Below, piece by piece: positions 44,313-53,500 of a DNA stretch of 64,000 nucleotides (position 1 is its first letter; the number at the start of each line of letters is the position of its first letter). Below the pieces are notes generated by a model that saw only the letters and a list, made by a program, of their open reading frames with translations, was not told the DNA's origin and did no database searches. Source of the DNA: Pseudomonas brassicacearum (lineage in GTDB: Bacteria > Pseudomonadota > Gammaproteobacteria > Pseudomonadales > Pseudomonadaceae); NCBI RefSeq assembly GCF_003732265.1, contig NZ_MOBK01000006.1, positions 496,001 to 560,000 on the forward strand, read 5' to 3'. A program made the position numbers and the translations under genes.

Positions 44313-44909
44313 ATGTCCAGAATCCAGTGTCCCCGTTGCCTGCGCCCGCAAACCCATTGTTTATGCCCGCTGATCCCGAGCCTCGACAGCCGCACCCGAG
44401 TGTTGCTGTTGCAGCATCCAAGCGAAGTGAACCATGCGCTGAACACCGCACGTTTGGCCGCGTTGGGCTTGAACAATGCCGAGCTGATTGTCGGCGAGGT
44501 GTTCGAAGAGTTGCCGGTGCTGTTGAATCAACCGGGGTATCAGGCGCGGTTGTTGTTTCCGGGCGAGGACGCGCAGCCGATGCCGACCTATACGGCGACA
44601 GACGAACCGCTATTGCTGGTGGTTCCGGACGGCACCTGGCGCAAGGCGCGCAAGATGCTGCACCTCAATCCGTTGCTGGCGGCGTTGCCGAGGGTGACAT
44701 TGGCGGATGGCGGGGTGTCGCGATATCGACTGCGCAAGGCGCCGGGGCCGGGGGCGTTGTCGACGGTGGAGGCGATTGTTCAGGCGCTGCAGACACTGGA
44801 AGCGCCGAGCACGTTCGAGCTGTTGTTGAAGCCGTTCGAGGCGTTGATCGAGGGGCAGATTGCGGCGATGGGGGAGGAGACCTTTCAGCGTAATCATGGG
44901 CCGAAATAG
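44313..44909 (+). CDS. tapT: tRNA-uridine aminocarboxypropyltransferase (DTW domain)
   Basis: The 198-residue protein has an N-terminal zinc-ribbon-like CPRCLRPQTHCLC cluster (residues 6-18) and the DTW-type motif VVPDGTWRKARKML (about residues 102-115), followed by SRYRLRKAP. The family (TapT/YfiP) transfers an aminocarboxypropyl group from S-adenosylmethionine to U47 of tRNA. The gene begins 3 bases after gbuR. Confidence 0.88.
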   Translation: MSRIQCPRCLRPQTHCLCPLIPSLDSRTRVLLLQHPSEVNHALNTARLAALGLNNAELIVGEVFEELPVLLNQPGYQARLLFPGEDAQPMPTYTATDEPLLLVVPDGTWRKARKMLHLNPLLAALPRVTLADGGVSRYRLRKAPGPGALSTVEAIVQALQTLEAPSTFELLLKPFEALIEGQIAAMGEETFQRNHGPK

Positions 44910-44921
44910 TTGTTGTGATTG

Positions 44922-45020
44922 AGTGCCTCTTCGCGAGCAAGCCCGCTCCCACATTCGATCGGGTTCCTTCAGAAGAAATGCGATCAAATGTGGGAGCGGG
45001 CTTGCTCGCGAAGAGGCACT
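44922..45020. repeat. REPIN (type A palindrome pair)
   Basis: AGTGCCTCTTCGCGAGCAAG at the left and its inverted copy at the right form a long hairpin between tapT and the convergent secretion-adaptor gene. Confidence 0.9.
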
Positions 45021-45048
45021 GACAAACACAGAAAATTCAGACCAGAAA

Positions 45049-46416
45049 CTACCTTTCTCGCATCGCTTCGGTCCGGGCTTTAAGCACCGGTTTGAGCAAG
45101 TAATCCAGCACGCTTTTCTCCCCGGTAATAATGTCCACCGTCGCCACCATCCCCGGAATGATCAGCAGCGGTTTCACATCCCCGCCCAAGTGGTTTTTAT
45201 CTGTCCTTACCTGAATCAGATAGAAACTGTTGCCCTTGTCATCGGTGATGGTGTCGGCGCCGATCAGTTCGAGCTTGGCGCTCAACCCGCCATAAATCGT
45301 GTAGTCATAGGCACTGAACTTCACCATCGCCTTCTGCCCCGGATGCAGGAACGCCACGTCCTGTGGCCGCACCTTGGCTTCGATCAGCAGGTTGTCTTCC
45401 AGCGGCACGATTTCCACCATGTCACTGCCAGGCTGGACCACGCCGCCGATGGTGTTGACCTTCAAAACTTTGATAATCCCGTGCACCGGCGACACCACGG
45501 TCGTGCGGGTCACGCGGTCATCGATGGCGATGCTCGATGCCGTGATTTTCGACAGGTCGGTGCGTTTCTCATTCAGCTCTTTCGCTGCGTCGGACCGGAA
45601 GGATTGTTCTGACTCGTCAATCTTGCTTTTGATCTCGTTGATCGCCGATTCCGCCCGGGGAATCGCCAGTGTCGTTGCGTTCAGCGAGCCGCGGATCTCC
45701 ACTGCGCTGCGTTTGAGCCGGAGAATTTCCACTGGTGAAACGGCGCCGGTGCCCACCAGTGGCGTGGACATGTTCATCTCTTGTTGCAGCAATGCCAGGC
45801 TGGAGCTGAATTGCCCCTGTTTGGAGCGGAACTCTGCCAGTTCCTGGGTTTTTTGCCGAAGTTGTTCGCTCAGCGTGCGCTGCTCACTGGCGAGCCGGCG
45901 CTGGCGTTGGTCGTACAGCGAACGTTCGTCCTCGGCCACTTGCGGAGCCTTGGCGATCACTTCTTCTGACAGCTTGAAGGGGCGACCTTCCGCTTCCGCC
46001 GACAGGCGTTCAACCTGCGCGGTCAGTGCATAGCGATCCGCTTCGCTCTCACCCTTGTTCGACAGAAAGCGCGTGTCATCCAGGCGCAGCAAGGTATCGC
46101 CCTTGTTCACCATTTGCCCTTCGCGCACGAAGATCTCGGTGACGATGCCGCCTTCAAGGTTCTGGATCACCTGGACCTTGCTCGACGGAATCGCCTTGCC
46201 TTCGCCCATGGTGACTTCCTGGAGCACCGCAAACTTGGCCCAGACCACGGCGCTGATAATCAGTCCGGCGGCCAGCCACACGGTAATGCGCGACCAGCGC
46301 GGGGAATCCTGCAACGAGGCGCCGGCCGTTTCCGGCATGAACTCGCTCTCAGCGGTTTTGCCGAAGCTGCCGAAGTAGCCGCGGTCCTTGGAGGTGTCGG
46401 ACGATGAACGGGCCAT
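45049..46416 (-). CDS. Type I secretion periplasmic adaptor, HlyD family (LapC/MapC-like)
   Basis: The 455-residue membrane-fusion protein has one N-terminal membrane segment (VWLAAGLIISAVVWAKFAVL, about residues 47-66). It also has a lipoyl-like half motif (VQVIQNLEGGIVTEIFVREGQMVNKGDTLLRLDD in pieces), a long coiled-coil (about 130-300) and a C-terminal beta domain. It bridges the ABC transporter and the outer-membrane channel. It is the last gene of the tolC-abc-hlyD operon that runs away from the adhesin gene. By context it exports that adhesin. Confidence 0.93.
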   Translation of the reverse strand: MARSSSDTSKDRGYFGSFGKTAESEFMPETAGASLQDSPRWSRITVWLAAGLIISAVVWAKFAVLQEVTMGEGKAIPSSKVQVIQNLEGGIVTEIFVREGQMVNKGDTLLRLDDTRFLSNKGESEADRYALTAQVERLSAEAEGRPFKLSEEVIAKAPQVAEDERSLYDQRQRRLASEQRTLSEQLRQKTQELAEFRSKQGQFSSSLALLQQEMNMSTPLVGTGAVSPVEILRLKRSAVEIRGSLNATTLAIPRAESAINEIKSKIDESEQSFRSDAAKELNEKRTDLSKITASSIAIDDRVTRTTVVSPVHGIIKVLKVNTIGGVVQPGSDMVEIVPLEDNLLIEAKVRPQDVAFLHPGQKAMVKFSAYDYTIYGGLSAKLELIGADTITDDKGNSFYLIQVRTDKNHLGGDVKPLLIIPGMVATVDIITGEKSVLDYLLKPVLKARTEAMRER

Positions 46417-46425
46417 GGGTCGCTC

Positions 46426-48585
46426 CTAGACAGCCGCAGAGCCGACGCGGCCCTTGCGCAGTGCATCGATGACCGCTTCTTTGGGACCGTCGGCGACGAT
46501 CCGTCCGCTATCCAGCACCACCAGTCGATCCACCAGGCTGAGCATCGAGGTGCGGTGGGTGACCAGGAGCAGGGTTTTGCCCTGGACCCAGGTGTGGAGT
46601 TTTTGCCGCAGAATGTCTTCGCTGCTGTTGTCCATCGCGCTGGTCGGTTCGTCGAGCAGCATGATCGGCGGGTCGAGTAACAAGGCCCGCGCCAGCAACA
46701 CGGCCTGACGTTGCCCGCCCGACAGCAATTGCCCGCGTTCGCCGACCGGGCGATCAAACCCTTGCGGATGCTGGCGGGCGAGTTCAGTGACGCCGGTCAA
46801 CTCGGCCACTTCGAGCATCCGTGAATCGCTGATGTAGCGGGCGCCGAGGGTCAGGTTGTCGCGCAGGCTGCCGGCCAGTAGTGGCAGGTCGTGGGCGACG
46901 TAGCCGATCTGTTGGCGCAGGTCGGCGACGTCCAGTTGCCGCAGGTCCAGGCCGTCGAGCAGCAACTGGCCTTCCTCCGGCGCGTAGAACCCCATCACCA
47001 GTCGCGCCAAGGTACTTTTGCCCGAACCGCTGCGACCGATGATGCCGATGCGTTCGCCCGGCTTCATGCTGAAACTGACGTTGGACAGCGCTGGCGCGTT
47101 CTGGCCGTTGTAGTGGAAGGTCACGCCGCTGACTTCGAGGGCGCCTTGCAGTTGTGTGCGCTCCAGCGGCCGCTGTTTCGCGTCGCGTTCCTGCGGCAGG
47201 CCCATCAGCGCATCGGTGCTTTTCATGGTCAGCTGCGCTTGCTGGTAGCGGGTGATCAAACCGGCAATCTGCCCCAGCGGCGCGAGCACGCGGCTACCGA
47301 GCATGTAGGTCGCCACCAGCGCCCCGACGCTGAGGTTGCCGGCAATGATGCTGTAGACCCCGGCGACAATGGTCGCCATGCCGGAGAACTGCTGGATGAA
47401 CAGCGTGCCATTGGTGGCCAGCGCCGAGAGGTTACGCGCATGGCTGTCGAGGCGGGTGAGGGCGCCGTGGGTGCTTTCCCATTTGTGCTGGCGCTCGCTT
47501 TCGGCGCTGCAGGCCTTGAGGGTTTCCAGGCCGCCGAGGGTTTCGATCAGCAAAGCCTGGCGTTCGGCACCCAGGCTCAGGCTTTTTTGCACGGTGTCGC
47601 GCAGGCGCACCTGAATCACCATCGCGAAGATGATCGTGATCGGAAACGCCAGCAGCGGAATCACCACCAGCCAGCCGCCGAGCAAACCGATCACCACCAG
47701 CATCAACACGGCGAAGGGCAGGTCGATCAGGCTGGTGAGGGTGACCGCAGTCAGAAACTCGCGCAGGCCCTGGAAGTCATGAATGCTCTGGGCAAAGCCG
47801 CCAATGGTCGCCGGGCGGGCTTTCATCGACATGCCGGTGATGCGCTCGAACAAGGTCGCCGACAGGATCACGTCGGTTTTCTTGCCGGCGGTGTCCAGCA
47901 AATGTGCGCGCACGACGCGCAGCACCAGTTCGAAACCGGTGCCGATCAGCAAGCCGATCGACAGCACCCACAAGGTCGAGGTCGCCTGGTTCGGCACCAC
48001 CCGGTCGTAGGTCTGCATCACGAACAGCGGCACCATCAACCCGAGCAGATTGATCAGGAAACTCGCAAGGATCGCATCGCTGTACAGCCACTTCGACAGT
48101 TTCAGCGTGTCGCGAAACCACGCTTCCACCCGGGGCACCAGGGGCGAGCGCAAGTCTTCGAGTTCATGGCGTGGCCGGGCAAACAAAGCCTGGCCACTGT
48201 AATTTTCGGCCAGCTCTTCACGGCTGACCCATTGTTCGCCGCCGTCGGCTTCGCTGGGCAGGATCAACACCTGACCGTCTTCGCCGAAGCGTCGCAGGAT
48301 GGCCGTGCGGCCGTTATTGAGGATCAACATCACCGGCAGGTTGAGGGCGGAAATATCCCCCAGTTCCCGGCGCAGCAGTCGCGCCTGCAAACTGGCCCGG
48401 GCCGCTGCGCGGGGCAGCAGGTCCAGGCTCAAGCGTTGTTTGTGCAGGGGAAGCCCGGCACTCAGGCTGGCGCGACTGACCGTCGCGCCGTGGAGTTTGC
48501 AGAGGATCAACAGACCGTCCAGAAGCGGGTCATCGAAGCTCAGCCGCGGATCGACACCGGTGTTGCCGGATTCCATGCTGGTCAC
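46426..48585 (-). CDS. Type I secretion ABC transporter (LapB/MapB-like)
   Basis: This 719-residue transporter has three parts. An N-terminal peptidase-C39-like domain (about residues 10-150) lacks the usual Q-x4-D-C active-site pattern. A membrane domain starts at LSKWLYSDAILASFLINLLGLMVPLFV. The ATPase has GRSGSGKST, LSGGQRQAVLLARALL and LLDEPTSAMD. A non-cleaving N-terminal domain is typical of transporters for RTX adhesins. GTG 48585 is preferred: GGAG precedes it at eight bases. The gap to the adaptor gene is 9 bases, so the genes form one operon. Confidence 0.93.
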   Translation of the reverse strand: MTSMESGNTGVDPRLSFDDPLLDGLLILCKLHGATVSRASLSAGLPLHKQRLSLDLLPRAAARASLQARLLRRELGDISALNLPVMLILNNGRTAILRRFGEDGQVLILPSEADGGEQWVSREELAENYSGQALFARPRHELEDLRSPLVPRVEAWFRDTLKLSKWLYSDAILASFLINLLGLMVPLFVMQTYDRVVPNQATSTLWVLSIGLLIGTGFELVLRVVRAHLLDTAGKKTDVILSATLFERITGMSMKARPATIGGFAQSIHDFQGLREFLTAVTLTSLIDLPFAVLMLVVIGLLGGWLVVIPLLAFPITIIFAMVIQVRLRDTVQKSLSLGAERQALLIETLGGLETLKACSAESERQHKWESTHGALTRLDSHARNLSALATNGTLFIQQFSGMATIVAGVYSIIAGNLSVGALVATYMLGSRVLAPLGQIAGLITRYQQAQLTMKSTDALMGLPQERDAKQRPLERTQLQGALEVSGVTFHYNGQNAPALSNVSFSMKPGERIGIIGRSGSGKSTLARLVMGFYAPEEGQLLLDGLDLRQLDVADLRQQIGYVAHDLPLLAGSLRDNLTLGARYISDSRMLEVAELTGVTELARQHPQGFDRPVGERGQLLSGGQRQAVLLARALLLDPPIMLLDEPTSAMDNSSEDILRQKLHTWVQGKTLLLVTHRTSMLSLVDRLVVLDSGRIVADGPKEAVIDALRKGRVGSAAV

Positions 48586-48603
48586 ATTGATCGCTCCAGT
48601 GAG

Positions 48604-49962
48604 CTACTTCAGTTCAGGCAGACGGGCTTCGTTCTTCACTTCGGTGGAGGCGATCGCATCGGCGGGCAACACCACCCGTTGCTTGCTCAACAATTCACCC
48701 ATGCTCGCCAGCACGCGGTACATCGAGTATTCCTCGGTGTAGCGCACTTCGGTGTAGCGGCGGTTGGCGTTGTAGAGTTCGTTTTCGCTGTCGAGCAAGT
48801 CGAGCAACGTGCGTTGACCGAGACCGAACTGGTCCTGATACGCCACGCGCACCCGTTTACTGGTTTCAGCGTATTCGCGCGCGGTCGGGGTTTGCTTCTT
48901 CGCATTGACCATGGCGTTCCAGGCCAGGTGAATGTTCTCGTTGAGTTGGCGCAGGGCGTTGTTGCGGATGTCCATGGCCTGGTTGATCTGGTGCGCATCG
49001 GACGCCAGGCGTGCCTTGTCGCTGCCACCGCGGAACAGGTTGTAGTTCATCACCACACCCACGCGCCACTCGTTGTCGTGGCCTTCATCGCCTTGCACGT
49101 TGTTGTTCGCGCCCACCGCGGCTTCGGCGTCGAAGCGTGGGTAGAACGGCGACTTGGCAACTTCGTACTGGCTTTCGGCCGATTGCACGTCGGCCTGGGC
49201 GGATTTCAGGTACGGGTTGTTTTCCACCATGCTCTGCTGGGCTTCCTGCAGGGACGTAGGCAGTTCACCGCGGGTCGACGGCGGTGTTTCGAGCTCATCG
49301 GGCAGGCGTCCGACAACGGCGGCGAAGTTCGACTCGGCGTCCGCCAGATCGACTTCGGCGGTGTCGAGGTTGTTTTGCGCCAGTGCACGGCGAGCGCCGG
49401 ATTGATCGGAGTCGGCGTTGCTGCCGACGCCACGCTGGGTGCGCAGGCCGATCTGGTCGTTGACGCGCAAGTGCGCTTGCAGGTTGTTCGTGGCCAGGGT
49501 CACCAGTTCGCGGCGCTTGAGCACTTCGAGGTAGACCTCGATGGTGCGCAGGGCCAGGTCCTGGGCGGTGCCTTGAGCGTAATAGGCCCGGGAGTTGACC
49601 ACGCCTTTGGTGCGCTCGACTTCGTTCGCGGTGTTGAAACCGTCGAACAGCATCTGCCGCAGGCGCAATTCCGACTGGGTGTAGTTGAGGATTTCGGTGT
49701 GGTGATTGCCGAATGCCCGGGTGTTGGTGTTATCGCTGTACCCGCGCCCGTAGGCGGCGTTCAGATCAACTGATGGATAAAAGCCCCCCTTGGCCACTTT
49801 CACCTGTTCATCCGCGGACAGGCGCGAGTCCACGCGCGAGGCCAGTTCCGGATGGGTTGCGATAGTGTTCTGGATTGCCTCGGTCAACGACATGGCTTGA
49901 GCGCCGGAAGTGCAGGCCATGGCCAGCAGAACCGCGCTGCAGAGGGGGGTAAAAACGCGCAT
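48604..49962 (-). CDS. TolC-family outer-membrane secretion channel (LapE/MapE-like)
   Basis: The 452-residue protein has a signal peptide (MRVFTPLCSAVLLAMACTSGAQA) and the two-fold helical and strand repeats of TolC. The blocks SLTEAIQNTIATHPEL at the N-terminus, YNLFRGGSDKARLASDAHQIN in the second half and QRTLLDLLDSENELYNANRRY near the C-terminus are typical. It is the first gene of the secretion operon. ATG 49962 is chosen since GGGAG lies nine bases before it; the ATG four codons upstream overlaps that site. Confidence 0.92.
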   Translation of the reverse strand: MRVFTPLCSAVLLAMACTSGAQAMSLTEAIQNTIATHPELASRVDSRLSADEQVKVAKGGFYPSVDLNAAYGRGYSDNTNTRAFGNHHTEILNYTQSELRLRQMLFDGFNTANEVERTKGVVNSRAYYAQGTAQDLALRTIEVYLEVLKRRELVTLATNNLQAHLRVNDQIGLRTQRGVGSNADSDQSGARRALAQNNLDTAEVDLADAESNFAAVVGRLPDELETPPSTRGELPTSLQEAQQSMVENNPYLKSAQADVQSAESQYEVAKSPFYPRFDAEAAVGANNNVQGDEGHDNEWRVGVVMNYNLFRGGSDKARLASDAHQINQAMDIRNNALRQLNENIHLAWNAMVNAKKQTPTAREYAETSKRVRVAYQDQFGLGQRTLLDLLDSENELYNANRRYTEVRYTEEYSMYRVLASMGELLSKQRVVLPADAIASTEVKNEARLPELK

Positions 49963-50557
49963 GGGGTGCATCTCCCTGAATTCCTGATGGTGCTTATCAG
50001 TCGCCAATTATTTGACGGCATTTATAGGTAAAACCGTTTCACCCTTGTAACAACAGAGCTAAGAACATTCTAGAGAATAGCTAAGAAATTTTTCTCATAA
50101 CCCTTATGCCAAAAAAAACTTATGCCGTCAGCAAAATCCAGCACATTGTTCAATACGAAAGCCTTTGAATTACGAGCTTTAGGGAGCTTTCAAAGGTTTA
50201 AGGGAAAGTTCCATCCACTTATCGACATAGGGCGGAGAAGTGCTGGAGGGGAGGGACGCGTAACGGTTCGAGGTGACGGTTTTTTGTCACTTTGATGAGT
50301 CGGAATCGTTACGCAGCGCTCACCGGGCAAGTGCGACGCAGTTGGGCCTCCGAAGCCATTGATTGCAGAGGGGTTTATCCCACAGTCGCGGACATTGCCG
50401 GTGAGCGCCACGCTGGGCGAGGACATCGCCAGGGCAGCGGCTTACTCAGGTAAACGCGCCCTGCAGGCGATCCGCGCAGCCACCTGCTTTCAAACCATGA
50501 GCACGTTCTTCGCTAATAACAGGATGCCGACAGCGGTTGGCAGCGGAGGAAATGCAC
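49963..50557. other. 595-base divergent region between the secretion operon and the adhesin gene
   Basis: This stretch should hold both promoters. It is AT-rich from about 50030 to 50170, unlike its surroundings. A distant inverted pair, TGACGGCAT (50013-50021) and ATGCCGTCA (50122-50130), is present. No supported gene, known FleQ site or terminator was recognised. Confidence 0.5.
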
Positions 50558-53500
50558 ATGGCTACGCTCATCGGTATCGTCAGTAAAGTCATTGGTCAAG
50601 TGTTCGTGGTCGCGAGCGACGGTACCCGGCGCGCGGTGATCGAGGGCGATCGATTGTTCGCCGGCGATCAACTGGTCACCGGGGCCGAAGGCGCGGTGGC
50701 GGTCCATCTGCAAAATGGCCAGGAACTGACCCTCGGGCGTGGCAGCAGCATGGAGATGAATCCCCATCTCCTCGCCAATGAATCACCGCATGTCGGCACT
50801 TCAGAAGCGGTAACACCGAGCGAAGCACAACTGACCGATGTCGAGCAGCTGCAAAAAGCCATCGCGGCGGGCGCTGACCCGACGCAGACCGGTGAAGCCA
50901 CTGCGGCCGGGCCAAGCTTCACTGCGGCTCCCAATGGTGCGCAGGGCGGTGGCCACAGTTTTGTCATGCTCGAAGAAGTGGGCGGGCGGGTCGATCCGAC
51001 AATTGGCTTCCCGACCGCTGGATTTGGCGGCATTCCCGAATTCCCTGAAGAACGCCATAACGCCGACGTCCAGCAGAACGCCGACGGCACCCCGGCCGTT
51101 ATCGCGCCACCGGTAACGCCGGTCAACAACCCGGTCACGCTCAATGGCCTGTCGGTGGCGGGTGGCGAACTGACCGTCAACGAAGCCAACCTGGCCGACG
51201 GTTCCGCGAGCAATCCGGGCGCGCTGACCCAGAACGGCACGTTCACTGTGTTGGCACCGGACGGGCTGAACAGCCTGAGCATCGGCGGTATCAACGTGAT
51301 CACCGGTGGCGTGGCGATTGGCTTTCCGCAGTCGATCACCACACAACTGGGCAACACCCTGACCATCACCGGCTACAACCCGGCCACGGGCGTGTTGAGT
51401 TACAGCTACACCCTCAACGGCAACGAAACCCATTCGGCCGGCGACGGCGCGAACGCCCTCAGCGAGCAGTTCACCGTAGTCGCTGGCGACAACAACGGCG
51501 ACACCGCCACCGGCACGCTGGACGTCAACATCACCGACGATGTGCCCAAGGCTGTCGATGACAGCAACGCCAATACCGCCTCGGAAACCCTGCTGACCCT
51601 GACCGGCAGCGTGCTGCCAAACGACACACAAGGCGCCGACCGCATTCCGACGGGGCCCAACAGTGGGCCAGTGATTGGCGGCACCTTCACCGGCACCTAC
51701 GGCACCCTGGTGCTCAATCCCAACGGCACCTACACCTACACGCTGAACACCAGCGATGCTGATTTCAAAGCATTGCATGGCGGTGGCAGCGGCACGGAAA
51801 CCTTCACCTACACGCTGACGGATGCTGATGGCGATACCAGCACGGCCAACCTGGTGCTGCAGATCCATAACAACGATGACCCGGTCACGATTGGTGGCCT
51901 CAACATCGAGGGCGGCGAACTTTCCGTCTTCGAGAAAAACCTGAGCCTTGGCAGCTCACCGGATTCTGCTGCGCTGACCCAAAGCGGCACCTTCACCATC
52001 ACCGCCCTCGACGGCGTGCAGACCCTGAGCGTCGGCGGGATCAACGTGGTGGTCGGCGGTGTGTCGTCCGGCTTCCCGCAATCCATCACCACCCCGCTGG
52101 GCAGCACGCTGACCATCACCGGTTTTGACGCCACCACCGGCGTGGTCAGTTACAGCTACACCTTGGCCGATAACGAAGCCCATCCGACCGGCAACGGCGC
52201 GAACACGCTGCCTGAGCAATTCGCCGTGACCGTGGTCGACGACAACGGCACCACCGCCAACGGCACGCTGGATGTGAACATCGTCGACGACCTGCCCAAA
52301 GGCGTGGACGACAGCAACGCCGGCACCGCGTCGGAAACCCTGCTGACCCTCAACGGCAACGTCCTGACCAACGACGTGCAAGGCGCCGACCGCGTGACCG
52401 TCGGCGAAAATGCCGGTCCGATCACCCCGGGTACTTTCGCCGGGACTTACGGCACTTTGGTGCTGAACGCCAACGGCACCTACACCTACACCCTGAACAC
52501 CACCGACGCCGATTTCAAAGCGCTGCACGGCGGCGGCAACGGCACCGAGAATTTCACCTACACCATCACCGATGCCGACGGCGACACCAGCACCGCCACA
52601 CTGGTGCTGCAAATCCATAACAACGACGATCCGGTGACCATCGACGGCCTCAACGTCAACGGCGGCGAACTCACCGTCTACGAGAAAAACCTCGGCGACG
52701 GCAGCAGCCCCGATGCGCCAGCGCTGACCCAAAGCGGCACCTTCACCATCACCGCCCTCGACGGCGTGCAGACCCTGAGCGTCGGCGGGATCAACGTGGT
52801 GGTCGGCGGTGTGTCGTCCGGCTTCCCGCAATCCATCACCACCCCGCTGGGCAGCACGCTGACCATCACCGGTTTTGACGCCACCACCGGCGTGGTCAGT
52901 TACAGCTACACCCTGGCCGATAACGAAGCCCATCCGACCGGCAACGGCGCGAACACGCTGCCTGAGCAATTCGCCGTGACCGTGGTCGACGACAACGGCA
53001 CCACCGCCAACGGCACGCTGGATGTGAACATCGTCGACGACCTGCCCAAAGGCGTGGACGACAGCAACGCCGGCACCGCGTCGGAAACCCTGCTGACCCT
53101 CAACGGCAACGTCCTGACCAACGACGTGCAAGGCGCCGACCGCGTGACCGTCGGCGAAAATGCCGGTCCGATCACCCCGGGCACTTTCGCCGGGACTTAC
53201 GGCACCCTGGTGTTGAACGCCAATGGCACCTACACCTACACCCTGAACACCACCGACGCCGATTTCAAAGCGCTGCACGGCGGCGGCAACGGCACCGAGA
53301 ATTTCACCTACACCATCACCGATGCCGACGGCGACACCAGCACCGCCACACTGGTGCTGCAAATCCACAACAACGACGATCCGGTGACCATCGACGGCCT
53401 CAACGTCAACGGCGGCGAACTCACCGTCTACGAGAAAAACCTCGGCGACGGCAGCAGCCCCGATGCGCCAGCGCTGACTCAAAGCGGCACCTTCACCATC

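Noticed and set aside
46891..49773. A 960-codon plus-strand frame across the ABC and TolC genes
   Set aside because: It spans the junction of two certain minus-strand genes and its product has no recognisable domain.
50013..50130. Distant inverted pair TGACGGCAT / ATGCCGTCA as an operator
   Set aside because: Nine bases separated by about 100 can arise by chance; kept only as a note on the region.
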